Source: Glebionis coronaria (lineage: Eukaryota > Streptophyta > Magnoliopsida > Asterales > Asteraceae). From it: a stretch of DNA of 64,000 bases. Where the stretch lies: the NCBI GenBank assembly GCA_025667525.1, contig JANFOE010002239.1:1-64000 (forward strand), read 5' to 3'. The notes below the pieces were generated by a model. The model saw only the letters and a program-made list of their open reading frames with translations. It made no database searches and was not told the DNA's origin. Position numbers and translations under genes: made by a program. Numbering within the stretch: position 1 is the stretch's first letter; the number at the start of each line of letters is the position of its first letter. This document shows positions 1 through 10,076 of the stretch, piece after piece.

Positions 1-2310
1 GATTAAAAATGGTAAGGAGGTACTTGAGCTAAAGGATTTGATACTAATCTATGGATTTCAGGTTGTCGAACTAAAAAAGAAGCAAGAGGCGCAAGTACAT
101 ACTTGGATTCACAACAACGAAGAAACGCTGACATGAATATGAAAGGAATGAGATTGACGAATGGTAGTTGGTTATCAGTAAGTACGTATTTTGTACCTAA
201 GTTTACAGCCATGAGATACATTCACTATGGTGCTGTAGTTAGTGTGGTAACAAGATTACCTTATTATGCTCATACTTCAGCTAAACTTACACATTTAATA
301 AAAGTCAAATCTAAACAAAGAGTCAACAAACAATGTGTGAATATATATCATGTGTCGTGTTAACAAGAAAACATTAATACAATAGTGTGCTTATCTCATC
401 TAGTAGATATAAAAGACCCAGCAAACGAGATGTACTATAATTGAAAACATAGCAGCAAACATGCAAACCACAACTGTTGTAAATTTGAAGTTTACACAGC
501 CTGAAATGTAATTAGTGGAATTTACATTTCCAGAAGAACATAGATTTCATGCAAACTCCAAGATATAATAATAACTAGAATACAGAAAATAGGAAGTATA
601 AACAAGCCCACTGCTACGCCAACCAACTCACACGAAACAAAGTATGAGAAATATGTCGTTATGCCTTAAGAAAGTAACCATTAGATCAGTCGTTGACCAT
701 CAAGACATATGACCAACGTGATTGGTCTAGCCATGAGAACCAACTGATTAGCCATACCTAGCCTTTGATGGTATTATTCCTGTCTCTTCCCATAATCTTT
801 AACACTGAGATTAGTATTAGTTTTTCTTCTATGGTGAAAAATTAAAAACTTGGAAGAACAAACCCGGTTCTGTAATATAAGATATCTAATATGTGTGTGT
901 TGGATTTCTACTTTAAGATTTTTGTTCTGTTTGTTAACTCGATTTTATAGTGTTGAAGGTTTCGGGTGTGTTGAAGGTATCGAGTGTGTTGAAGGATCAT
1001 CCAACGTTGGAATCAACTATCCACAACAGCAAATCTTAAGGTTGGATATATTGCTTCTGGTGGACATCATGACAATATTATTGGCATGTTTGGTACGAAT
1101 CAGGTTGCTACTATGCGTGTCAGTTTAGGAATTGTGCGTGTATTCACTATTATGGAACAAAAAATAAAGATGATATAATTATGTAAGACAAAAACATCAT
1201 TTTTTATTGTCTAATATTTGTTTAAGTCATTAGTGATGAACATAACAAATACTGCTTTACAAATGGCTTTTGATAGCTTTTTCTAGCCAGTGAGACGAAA
1301 GTGTTATTGGATGACGACTTATCTTTTGCAGCTAAATTTTTGAGTATGTGCTACATATTACAAGCAAACGCTGATATTTAATCCACACTGGGATTCATCA
1401 TGACTTTGTTCTTCCCCTCCATGTTGCGTACGCATTTCAGGTGGGACTTCTTTCTTCGAAAATAATAATAGGTCAATGATAAGAAGTCAAAAAGCCACAT
1501 CATATTGTCCTAGAAGTATACATTATTACTGGTGGTTGGCAACCCAGTAAATAGTCACTTTATCTAAAAGGAAGCTATTTATTAATGTAATTCAATTTTT
1601 TGTGTTAAATTTTTGTGAAAATCTGTCCATTGAATGATAGTTCAACTTTTGTTCAAAAAAAGAATGATAGTTCAACTTGACCCGTGACCAGTGCTTCCCC
1701 TAGGTTTATGTTGCTCATCGTAAGTTGTATTTCAATTTGAAGCCATATACAAATCCACCAGTAGGTTTATTTGGGTTCAAATATTGTGGGTCAATTTGAG
1801 CCATATACAACCGCTAAGAGTGAACTATTTACATTTTTAAAGGGAGCTGAGAGCATGAACTATTTACATGGATAATCTTCACCAAAAAAAAGATAATTAC
1901 ATGGTTAAACACATTTAGAACAGGATATAGATGTTAGGGTATTTGTAACAAATATGTGTGCTCATTTAAAAATAATTAGATTATTGGGATATTGGGCTAG
2001 ATGAGTTCTATACGTGACTATTATTGCCATGTTTGTACTGGTAGTTATTAATTTGAGATCAAGATACAATTTAAATCAATATCTTCTAATTAGAAACTTA
2101 GAACATGATGCCATGTAGGATATAGCTGCAATACTTTTGAGCATATACGCAAGAATATGTCTTCTCATGCTCAAATATTTACACCCCTCTCGAATTAATA
2201 CATGGTGAAAATATAGAGCTTGGTCGTGGTACAGGTAGTCAAGATGAACGAAGGGCCGAGTAAGGCAAAGTGTGAGCTTTTATTTATGCCTCGCATGTTT
2301 TTAAGTAAGG
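1..2310. other. Left flank, no gene recognised
   Basis: AT-rich intergenic sequence. Only short ORFs are present and none reads like a known family. A 92-codon plus-strand ORF near 850-1128 has a short internal repeat around 950-1000 (tgttgaaggt three times) but no recognisable domain. No tRNA, rRNA or LTR end was seen. Confidence 0.6.
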
Positions 2311-2324
2311 GTGTCAATAATTCA

Positions 2325-2670
2325 ACCCCAACCTGACTCGGAGTATATTAGGGTCGGGTTACTCAGGTTCATTTTCTAACTCAGGTCAATCGGTTCAACT
2401 CAACTAACTCGAATTTAAATTTGGGTAGGGTATCGGGTATGAAAACTTTTCCTAACTCGAGTTCGGGTCAATCCGATTGAGATTTTGTTTTTATTATTTT
2501 TTATTTTTTTAATAATTTTTTTTTATAATTTATATTTATAAAGAGTGAAAAAATGAAATCTTTTAAATACTACCCAAATTCGAGTTGACCCGAATCCGAC
2601 TTGGACTCGACCCGACTTGGATCCTACCCAAATTGACCCGAACCCAAGTAACTTGCTTTTAACTAGGGCC
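2325..2670. repeat. GGGTC-rich imperfect inverted repeat, possible foldback/MITE
   Basis: The left arm (about 2335-2490) is rich in GGGTCGGGTT and TTCGGGTCAA. The right arm (about 2570-2670) carries the complements, such as TTGACCCGAA and CGACCCGACT. An AT-rich stretch with T-runs lies between them. Clean terminal repeats and a target duplication were not found, so a MITE is only one explanation; a decayed inverted repeat is another. Confidence 0.4.
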
Positions 2671-2690
2671 AGGTTCGAGTAACTAGGCCC

Positions 2691-3158
2691 AAAAGAGCAA
2701 GTGTCTTTGCTAAACGTGTTACAACATCAAGTGTCGATCTTGCAAAATTATATTACTCCTAAATATAAAATTAAATATACGATCTTAAATAAAACCCTTC
2801 ATCCCTTATTCAAAACTTAACCTTCTGAGTAATAAAAAACCCTATTTGATGATGTGGTGGAATATACGATAGGTTTGCTTAATTTCAAATTTGATAAATT
2901 TTGCAGTCTTCTAATGCTTTTTGTAGTTTTGATCCAGTAATCCTTAATATTGATTGTAATTTGCTATCACAGTTGATCTGCAGCTCGTGAATGAGATAAT
3001 TTGCTATGAAGCTGTCATCACTCAGCCAATTAATTGGACTCAAGAAAGTGTCTGAGTGTATTGAGAGGTAATTTCTAATTTTGCGTTTATTAAGTTTCAA
3101 TCTTAGATGTTTATTTTTTTGGACAATCAAATCCTAATTTACTTTAATAATTTAGTGG
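2691..3158. other. Unassigned AT-rich sequence upstream of the ClpB fragment
   Basis: I see no coding match here. An 81-codon minus-strand ORF (2885-3130) has no recognisable motif. If the ClpB gene once extended upstream, its earlier exons are not visible in this stretch. Confidence 0.5.
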
Positions 3159-3905
3159 GAATGAGATAATTGGTGATCCTAGGGTATGAAAAACTGCAAT
3201 TCCTAAATGGTCAAGTAATTGTTCATATCACTTTGAGGATGTATTAATTCTAAATTATTGTTAATGCACTGAAACATGTTGTATAATGCCGGTCAACACA
3301 ACAAATTTAGCGTGAAGAAGTACCAACGTCCCTCAAGAACCGTAAGGTTACAAAAAAATCGCTTTCTCATCCCGTCATTACCTTTGTTAATATGTTTCTT
3401 GAAAATCTATTGATTGTGCATTCATTTTTTAAAATAACAAGTTTTTTTGGGTAAAAGGGACTTCAACCCGATAAAATAATAACAAGTTTTTTTTGTTGAT
3501 AAAGTTAGATCCTTTTTTTGGTAATATGGTTATATTGCTCACTGGTGTTAAATGTAGAGGATAATTTGAGGAGCAAATATCACTGCGCTTCCGATGGACA
3601 AATTGTTTTATTCATTGATCAGATTCACACAATAGTTGGTGCAGGTCAGCAATGCCTTATGTTGCGCCACCTGCTTAATTTCTATGGATTACGCTGCTTA
3701 ATTACTGTCTTTTACGTGTATAGGAACTATTAGTGGAGCAATGAATGTTTCTAATTTGTTGGAACAAATGCTCGGTTGGCGTAAACTTTGATGTATTGGA
3801 GAAATCACAGTGGGTGAGTACAGAAAGTATAACAAAAAGGATTTTTCTTCGTGGACTACGTGGTATGATTTATGGTGCTTTAGTTTCCACAATTATACTT
3901 GCTTA
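3159..3905 (+). pseudogene. Unprocessed pseudogene fragment of a ClpB/HSP100-type AAA+ chaperone
   Basis: ClpB proteins are ATP-driven disaggregases. This fragment covers part of the first AAA+ module. Near 3160-3200 the frame reads GDPRV*KTAIP, a decayed Walker A loop (family pattern GEPGVGKTAI). About 3312-3346 gives EEVPTSLKNRK, the GDVPxxLxxRK region. About 3515-3645 gives NMVILLTGVKCRG, then SDGQIVLFIDQIHTIVGAG, the Walker B strand with the catalytic Glu changed to Gln. A GT..AG intron (about 3646-3723) follows, then GTISGAMNVSNLLEQMLG, then an in-frame TGA where the family has Arg, then GEYRKYNKKD. About 25 codons are missing before a frameshifted FLRGLR segment. Introns are retained, so this is a gene fragment and not a reverse-transcribed copy. 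Which paralogue (cytosolic, plastid or mitochondrial) cannot be told. It could be a host pseudogene or a fragment carried by a DNA transposon. Confidence 0.8.
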
Positions 3906-5133
3906 TTGTTATTCAAATAATATTTGTCGCTTTGCTTAATTCTGTTAGTTACATAGTAAATATGTATACACGGGACCTTTGCAAACTTTTTTTCTGTGAA
4001 CTATTTTGAATAAAATGCTATACAAGTTGGCAATATGTTGTTGTAGGTATGAAGATTTAGGTTTTGGAAAAGCCTATTACAGAAAACAAGAGGATGTAAA
4101 CGTTTAATCAAGCTTTGTAAATCTGGGTGAAGGTGTCCAAATAACAGTGGGAATATGTTAATAACCGAATCAATATGATTGGGTTAGTTCTCTTCAGACC
4201 AAGCAACTATAACAAAATTCAAAGAACAGAAGACTGGCCTTTAGCTAAATATTTACCAGGTAAAGTATTGCCATGTTTGATGGGGCTTGGTTTCAGGCAA
4301 GAAGCTGCTGAGACCTTTTTTCTAAGCAAGAGCTGCTGAGGCCTTAGGATCCATGTATGGTTCAAGTTTTAACGTACTATTTGTGATCAATTTGTGAAAA
4401 AAAACATATTTGTAAATTTGAGTTCGATATTATTATGAATTTCTATGCTTTAGCAACAGCAGTAGTGATCAGTTTCAGTCTGTCAATGCTAATATGTATT
4501 ACATGACCACGCTGGCATCCATTAAGGCTATCCGGTCACTTTACATTGGTTACATATTTACAAGACATATATTTTTTTTCCAAGCTGTTTCAGACTTTCA
4601 GGTGGGCTGTTACTTGCACACGTCCATTTGCTAAATTTGTGTAGCTCTCCTCTTAATCTGTAGTATATGGGAGAGTTGGGGATGCAACTAAAATCAAAAG
4701 CTCAAAGATTCACACAACACCACAATTGAATATCATAAAATCGCCTTTTCACCTGAATTTCATGTTTCTTTTTTTAGGGGGAAGAGATTGAAGAGAACCT
4801 TACGCTCAGACATATTATGTGTTCATGATAGCCATTATTTTCCGCAAAAATGTAACAGCTTACAGCAGTGCTATATATTACAGCATCATGATGGCATCAA
4901 GCAGCCCCACTTGATATTCAGAAATTTAAGGGTAGTTAAGAAAGTGCAGTCCCAAACGACCGTGCACTCTAAAATTTTCACCTTTACCAGTTCGCAAAAG
5001 TACCTAACCCTTAAAGGCTCTCTCCATACCAACTTCATCAATGCAACATCTAGACGTTGGTTTTTGCATATGCTTAACAATAAGTATCTTTCAATCAACA
5101 AAAGAATGTTACCTTGGTACCTTTAGAAACTAC
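3906..5133. other. Left flank between ClpB fragment and Outer insertion, no gene recognised
   Basis: AT-rich sequence with T-runs. Opposed ORFs of 112 codons (+, 4788-5126) and 71 codons (-, 4886-5101) overlap, and neither shows a motif I know. A short repeat of 'aagctgctgagrcc' occurs at about 4301 and 4330. No transposon end was identified apart from the Outer insertion site at the right edge. Confidence 0.5.
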
Positions 5134-5138
5134 GTCTT
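5134..5138. repeat. Left target-site duplication of Outer (GTCTT)
   Basis: GTCTT sits immediately before the TG of the Outer 5' LTR. The same five bases follow the CA end of its 3' LTR at 63949-63953. The match shows that everything between was inserted into, or built inside, a single target site. Confidence 0.93.
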
Positions 5139-5325
5139 TGTTAGCCTCAGAATATTGAGTCAAACAAGAATGTTCGGTCATAGGTTTCTATTGTAATATT
5201 TATTAGAACGTTGTAATAGATAGTTAAATAGTCGTGGTTCACTGGCTTGGATTTAAGCTACTTAAAGCCCAAAAGACAAGCCCGGTCTAAACAATATAGC
5301 CCATTATGGTTACATGTAAGCCCAG

Positions 5326-5334
5326 CTATATAAG
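5326..5334 (+). promoter_or_regulatory. Likely TATA box of the Outer LTR
   Basis: GCTATATAAG lies near the middle of the LTR, upstream of a CT-rich stretch. The same box is kept in the 3' LTR at about 47369-47377. Position and sequence fit a Pol II core promoter that would start the genomic RNA; this is inferred. Confidence 0.6.
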
Positions 5335-5360
5335 ACCCTTCCTAGCATGTTAGGAAGGGT
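5335..5360 (+). other. Perfect 10-bp hairpin directly downstream of the TATA box
   Basis: ACCCTTCCTA and its exact complement TAGGAAGGGT flank a six-base loop (gcatgt). The stem lies where transcription would begin, so it would sit near the 5' end of the RNA and again in the 3' R region. In the 3' LTR the inner eight pairs are kept. Confidence 0.65.
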
Positions 5361-5514
5361 GGATGATCATTAGTACTCTCATTATTCTAATCTAATATTC
5401 ACCAAGTTAATCATCTCCTTCTCTCTACTTTCTATCACTACTTTCTCTCTCTTAAATTCATATCTTTTCCATCTCATTTCTTAATCTATCATCATAATAA
5501 TAGGGGACAACAAT

Positions 5515-5527
5515 TGGTATCAGAGCC
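5515..5527 (+). other. Primer-binding site of Outer (initiator tRNA-Met type)
   Basis: TGGTATCAGAGCC starts two bases after the LTR. Its first 11 bases are complementary to the 3' end of plant initiator tRNA-Met, the usual primer for copia elements. This confirms the plus orientation. Confidence 0.88.
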
Positions 5528-5734
5528 ATGGGGTAGATTTGTGTTTAGTTTGTGGTTATCTTTTTTGATTTCGTGTGATTTTCATCTTAAAAATCATCTC
5601 GTATCAAAAAGTTTTGTTTTTTTTTTCAAGCTTAACATATATATACAAATTGCCTACAAAGTTGTGGTAGGAATTTGTGTTTTTCATAGGAAGTTTGGTT
5701 TGATTTTCGAAAAAGTTAAAAAAAATTGAGTTCA

Positions 5735-6318
5735 TATCCGGAATTAGAGGGTTTCACTTTTCGGTATAAGAAGGTTTTGCTATCCAGATTATTGGGGTTT
5801 TCAAATATTCCGCATAATAAAGTTTTCCGGATTAGGAGTTTGTTGTCCAAACTCCGGATAAGGGTGTGTTACCATATTCCGGATAAGCAACAGATAGTGG
5901 ATTCCGGATAAGCACTAAATACGTATTGAGATAAGTAGCGTGAGATTGATTCCGCATAACGACGTGTTTGTGATTTTCCGGATAAGGTAGTTTGTAGATT
6001 ATTCAGGATAAGACATATATTTGTCTATTCCTGATAAAGAGTTCACGTATTCCGGATAAAGGGAAAAACACGTATTCCGAATAAGAGGACAATCGTTGAT
6101 TCCGGATAACAAATTTTGAAAATTCCGGATAAGCAGTGGGATTATAGTATTCCGGATAAAGGGAAAAACACGCATTCCGGATAAGGGGACAATCGAGTAT
6201 TCCGGATAAGCCACGGAATACTAATTCCGGATAAGCCAAGGAAGACTACAAGTATTCAGGATAAGACAAAGTTCAACAATTCCGGATAAGAGGTTCATTT
6301 TCAAGGATCCGGATAAGC
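5735..6318 (+). repeat. Array of ATTCCGGATAAG motifs at about 25-bp pitch in the Outer leader
   Basis: About 22 copies of a 12-base motif lie between the primer site and the Gag start. The best copies begin at 5851, 5876, 5901, 5949, 5975, 6001, 6027, 6049, 6074, 6099, 6122, 6149, 6174, 6199, 6224, 6254, 6279 and 6306. Most spacings are 24-27 bp, one is double. Only the motif is kept; the roughly 13 bases between copies differ. The core TCCGGA is palindromic, and GGATAAG contains a GATAAG (I-box-like) core. The pitch is not a multiple of three, so no repeated peptide is being selected. Confidence 0.9.
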
Positions 6319-6702
6319 CAAAAAACAAAATCGTAAAATTTATTTTTTCCTAGACCATTGTTAGGCCATTTAAGCTTCGATTTCAAATTTTGGCGATGGG
6401 AAAATTTTTTCGACGAAAAATTCAAATTTTTGGACCAAAATTCAAATTTTTAGACCATTTTTAGGTTTTATTTTTGTCAAAATTTTTCACTTTGCAATAA
6501 TTTTCCCTATTAGTTTTTGGCTATTTCAGACTTGATTTCAAAATTTGGTAAGACAAAATTTTCAGTTTACCGTTTTGTCGGACTAAGGAATTTATTGTCG
6601 GACTGAGAAAAAATCGGAATATTCGGAATTGCAACCACAAACCAATCAACCATATCTACTTAAGATCCAAAGTCACTTCATCAACGGAGAGAGACGATCA
6701 TC
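6319..6702 (+). other. Rest of Outer untranslated leader
   Basis: AT-rich sequence with repeated phrases such as 'aaattcaaatttttggacc' and 'attttcgacg'. It holds no gene, and leads to an ATG at 6703 that opens the Gag frame. Confidence 0.6.
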
Positions 6703-9700
6703 ATGCCAACGAGTAATGCGGTTACTGAAACTTCAGACGTGAAAGACCTCGAAATGGAACGACTACAACAACATATATGTTTCTTGAGAAAAAAATGCCA
6801 TGGACGGTTTTTGAGTACTTCAAGATTCTTTTCAGCACCTTTCAAAAGTCTTGTTCGACTTACGTGAATCCACTGGCACATTCAGCAAAACATTCACTCA
6901 TGCCATGGATAAACTTCAAACACTACTTGTCAACGAAAGAATCATTGCTAGTGAATGCAAGATCACTTTCACTGATCTCAAGACATCACTTGAAACGATG
7001 TTTACTTCTGACTTCATCAAGTCTTCGCTTACCAACGAGTGCTTCAAGCGATATCATGGAATGGATGCTTTATCATACAAAGATCGGATAACCCACAACA
7101 TCGACTTCATTGTAACCTATGTGAATCACACAATACAGATGCAACAAAAGATTGATGACAGACTTCATATCAGTTTTAGTATCGCATCAGATATTGAGAA
7201 TACAAGCTACAGATATGAGACTCCAACGCATAGTTCAGGGAATGATGACAACAGCTTTGGGAAAGACAACAGCAGCTCTGGCAAACAACACATCGACTCT
7301 GAGAATGTCATCAGCAATACACCTTCCTATGATAATGGTCCTATTTTCGATTCTGAGCCATTGGAAGAGGTACACTATGATGAATATAAGGTGTTTGCAA
7401 ATGCTAATACGCATAATCATAGTGATCAAACTCAAACCATTATTCCCACATGTATGACGGAAAAGGTTGATACCAACACCATACCTGATCCATTAGACAC
7501 GTGCAATAATGTGTCTGACAATGATCAACATGCAAATGAGTATGATGACGAGCAGCGTGTTCCGCTAGCCAATTTAATTGCTACTTTACAAAAAGATGTC
7601 AGTGAAAATAAAAAGAGTCAAAAGCAATTAAAGAAGGCAAACGCAACACTCACTCATAATTTTGAAGAATGCAAAGTTGCTCTAATTAAGTCTAGTGAAA
7701 CTATAGATAGCTATAGAGCGGAGCTTCTTCAAAAGACCAAAGAGCTTGAGGGGTACAAGGGTAGTGCGTTAAAAAGTCAAAAGGACGAATTTAAAAACAA
7801 ATATAATACAACTCTTGAGTTATTAGCCAAAGAGAAGCGTCAATATAATGTTTTCTTAATGGATGAACGTCAAAAACGTACCTTGCCAATACCAAAGTTA
7901 ATGAACTTGAACAAAATCTCTCTATGAACACTACCGATTCTGCTAAAATTCTTGAGGCTTAGAAACACGAGGTAGATGCGTTAAAACAAGACTTAAAAAG
8001 TAGATATGATAAAGAAACCGAAAAAGTAACGAAACTAGAAGAACAAATCGAATTTTTGAAGAAAGTTGTTTATAAAACGCATGATTCTATTCAAACCGTA
8101 AGAATGCTAGCACCTCCGTCGATGTTTAAGGGTCAAGTTAGCTTTGCAAGTCCCGATTACCTTGCCAAAGCTCAAGATGCAAACCCGTGTCTTTATATTG
8201 ATGAGACTGAAAGGACCGATCTTGATTGCATGCATGTTAGTGCCGATAGTGAAGAGAATGCCCTTTGGGATGATGATAGTCGACCACTTGTAAATAAGTA
8301 GTTTGTGAAACCATATAATTATGCTTACATGAATATTCTTTATGGTCTTTTCAACAAAAAAACTCAGAAAACCCGTGAGGAAGTGTTTTTAGAATGCAAA
8401 CAAAAGAGAATTCAATTGAAGAAAGTGTTTGCCCCTAAGAAATCTAATGTTTACAAATACATGAACTACCTTCCTCTAGATGAGTCCAAAAGGAAGAGTA
8501 GGAAAACATTAGGTATTCTTAAACACCACATAGATAATGTTAAATCTATTGTTGAAAGAGATTGGGCAAAACGTGAAAATGATGAGTGGAAACGCCCGAT
8601 TCCTCAAGATAGTACCTTGCTTGTGAAAGAACAACTGTTCTTCAGTTTGAGGAGTTGATTCGGACTGAAATGTATGATGATTTAAAATATGTTGAATCTA
8701 TTGAGAAAAACATTGATGATCTTCAAATGGAGAAGTCTTATTTTTCAGATGAATATGATTTACTCTTGCAATAATGCGTTTCTAAAGATGTTATGTGTGC
8801 TTATTTTACATCTTGTGCTGATATTGATGAATATTCTGATGTTGCATGCAAATATATTGATAAGATCAAAGAATGTGAGCGTCTTGAAATTGAGCTTTCA
8901 AAACGTAAAGAAAATGTTGATAAAAAGGCTTTTGAGTTACTTCAACACAAAACTGATTTCCTTCAAAAACATTGTCATTCTCTTGAACTTGCTTTGCAAA
9001 AAGACGTTGGTAGTTTTCCACATGATAATAACTTGCAAAAAAAACTTTCCAAAACGTTTCGAGAAATGAATGAACAAAATTTGGAAATTAATGGGTTGAA
9101 ATCTCAGTTACAAGACAAGGAAAGAGCGATAGCAGAGTTACAGAAACTCGTTGCTAAGATGGGTGGGAAAGTTGTGGAACCTAAAGTTGTGAAACTTGTT
9201 GTTCGAAAACCCAATGCCTACAAGGATCCAAAGCCGTCTATCTTTGGAAAACCGACTCCGTCCTCTAATTCTTCTCATATGAAATCTAGGTTACCCCCTA
9301 AGACTGATGTGCAACCAAGTGTTCCAAAAACATCCATATCACCCTATGTTCCTCCATTTAGAAAGCACACTGTTGCTAAACCCAACCATGTAAATGCACC
9401 TAGCACTTCTAGGACTCCTCCAAAACGTGTGACATTCACATCTACAAAAGAATCTGTAGGTTCAAATGACCTCGTTCATACCCACAACCTAGAGGATGCG
9501 AAACAAAAAAGGAAGATTAAGAAAGACAAACCCGTGTATGAAAAACCTAGTTCACCAAATCCCGCTAGAGTTCCACACTCCTAATGGTAGTCAACCAAAA
9601 CCTAGGATCCCTCTTCGGTAATCTAGGAATTGGAAACCATCCATGAATAGTCGTGTTTCAAACACTACGCCTGAACGAATTGGAAAACAAAGGAATACAA

Positions 9701-10071
9701 GTACTTTCGTGAATCCCAAATTCCCTGTATGTCCCACTTGCAAAAAGGGCATTCACAATGGAAATCATGACCATTGCATTCTGCAATACCTTTATGAGGT
9801 CAAATCTCGTTCCATTGAACGGAGATCGAATACAGAATCCCATAAGACAACAAGGAGATACAAACCTGTCGCAAAGAAAAGCAATAACAACAAATTTGAA
9901 CATGGATTAAAAAAGGACATAGTTTCTCTCCAAAGAAGTCTTCCGTTGTGCAAGAGAAAGTTTCTCTTAAATCTAGTCTTCAGTGGAAACCAACGGGTCG
10001 GATCTTCACGGAAGTTGGTCTTACGTGGATTCCAATAGAGAAGAGTGATGACACTTGCACCAGCACTAATG
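6703..10071 (+). pseudogene. Outer gag, main part (long coiled-coil Gag with zinc-binding motif), broken
   Basis: The frame opens with MPTSNAVTETSDVKDLEMER at 6703. It shifts near 6850 into a 358-codon stretch (6851-7927), shifts again near 7880, meets TAG near 7963 and at 8299, and breaks further near 8640, 8774, 9582 and 10000. The protein is heptad-rich in three blocks (about 7570-7900, 7980-8080 and 8850-9180). A Lys/Pro/Ser-rich region with VRKPNAYKDPKPSIFGKPTP follows (about 9195-9270). Near 9730 a motif CPTCKKGIHNGNHDHC (C-x2-C, then H and C) probably binds zinc. This layout fits the long Gag of a copia type common in Asteraceae (recall). Gag would package the element RNA. The last codons are cut by the G1 insertion and resume at 23184. 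Confidence 0.82.
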
Positions 10072-10076
10072 CTACT
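10072..10076. repeat. Left target-site duplication of G1 (CTACT)
   Basis: CTACT precedes TGTGACAATCC here and follows GTGTTACA at 23179-23183. The Gag reading frame before the site continues in the same frame after it once one copy is discounted. Confidence 0.93.

Larger units (their letters stand above)
5139..5512 (+). repeat. Outer 5' LTR (374 bp)
   Basis: Starts TGTTAGCC and ends GGGGACAACA. It is matched by the 3' LTR at 47272-47551 plus 63945-63948, which lacks about 90 bp between 'gtaata' and 'ggttacatg'. It contains a TATA box, a strong hairpin just after it and a CT-rich tract (about 5417-5475) before the primer-binding site. Confidence 0.93.

Noticed and set aside
4788..5126. 112-codon plus-strand ORF next to the Outer insertion
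   Set aside because: It is overlapped by an antisense ORF, has no homologous motif and lacks coding-like codon use; treated as chance.
5999..6239. Minus-strand ORFs with YPE/IRN peptide repeats in the Outer leader
   Set aside because: They are the reverse reading of the 25-bp array. The pitch is not a multiple of three, so the peptides drift and no start context or homologue supports them.
5735..6318. CRISPR-like array in the Outer leader
   Set aside because: The repeats are short and degenerate, the spacers are about 13 bases, and it lies inside a plant retrotransposon between primer site and gag. No cas-like gene exists.
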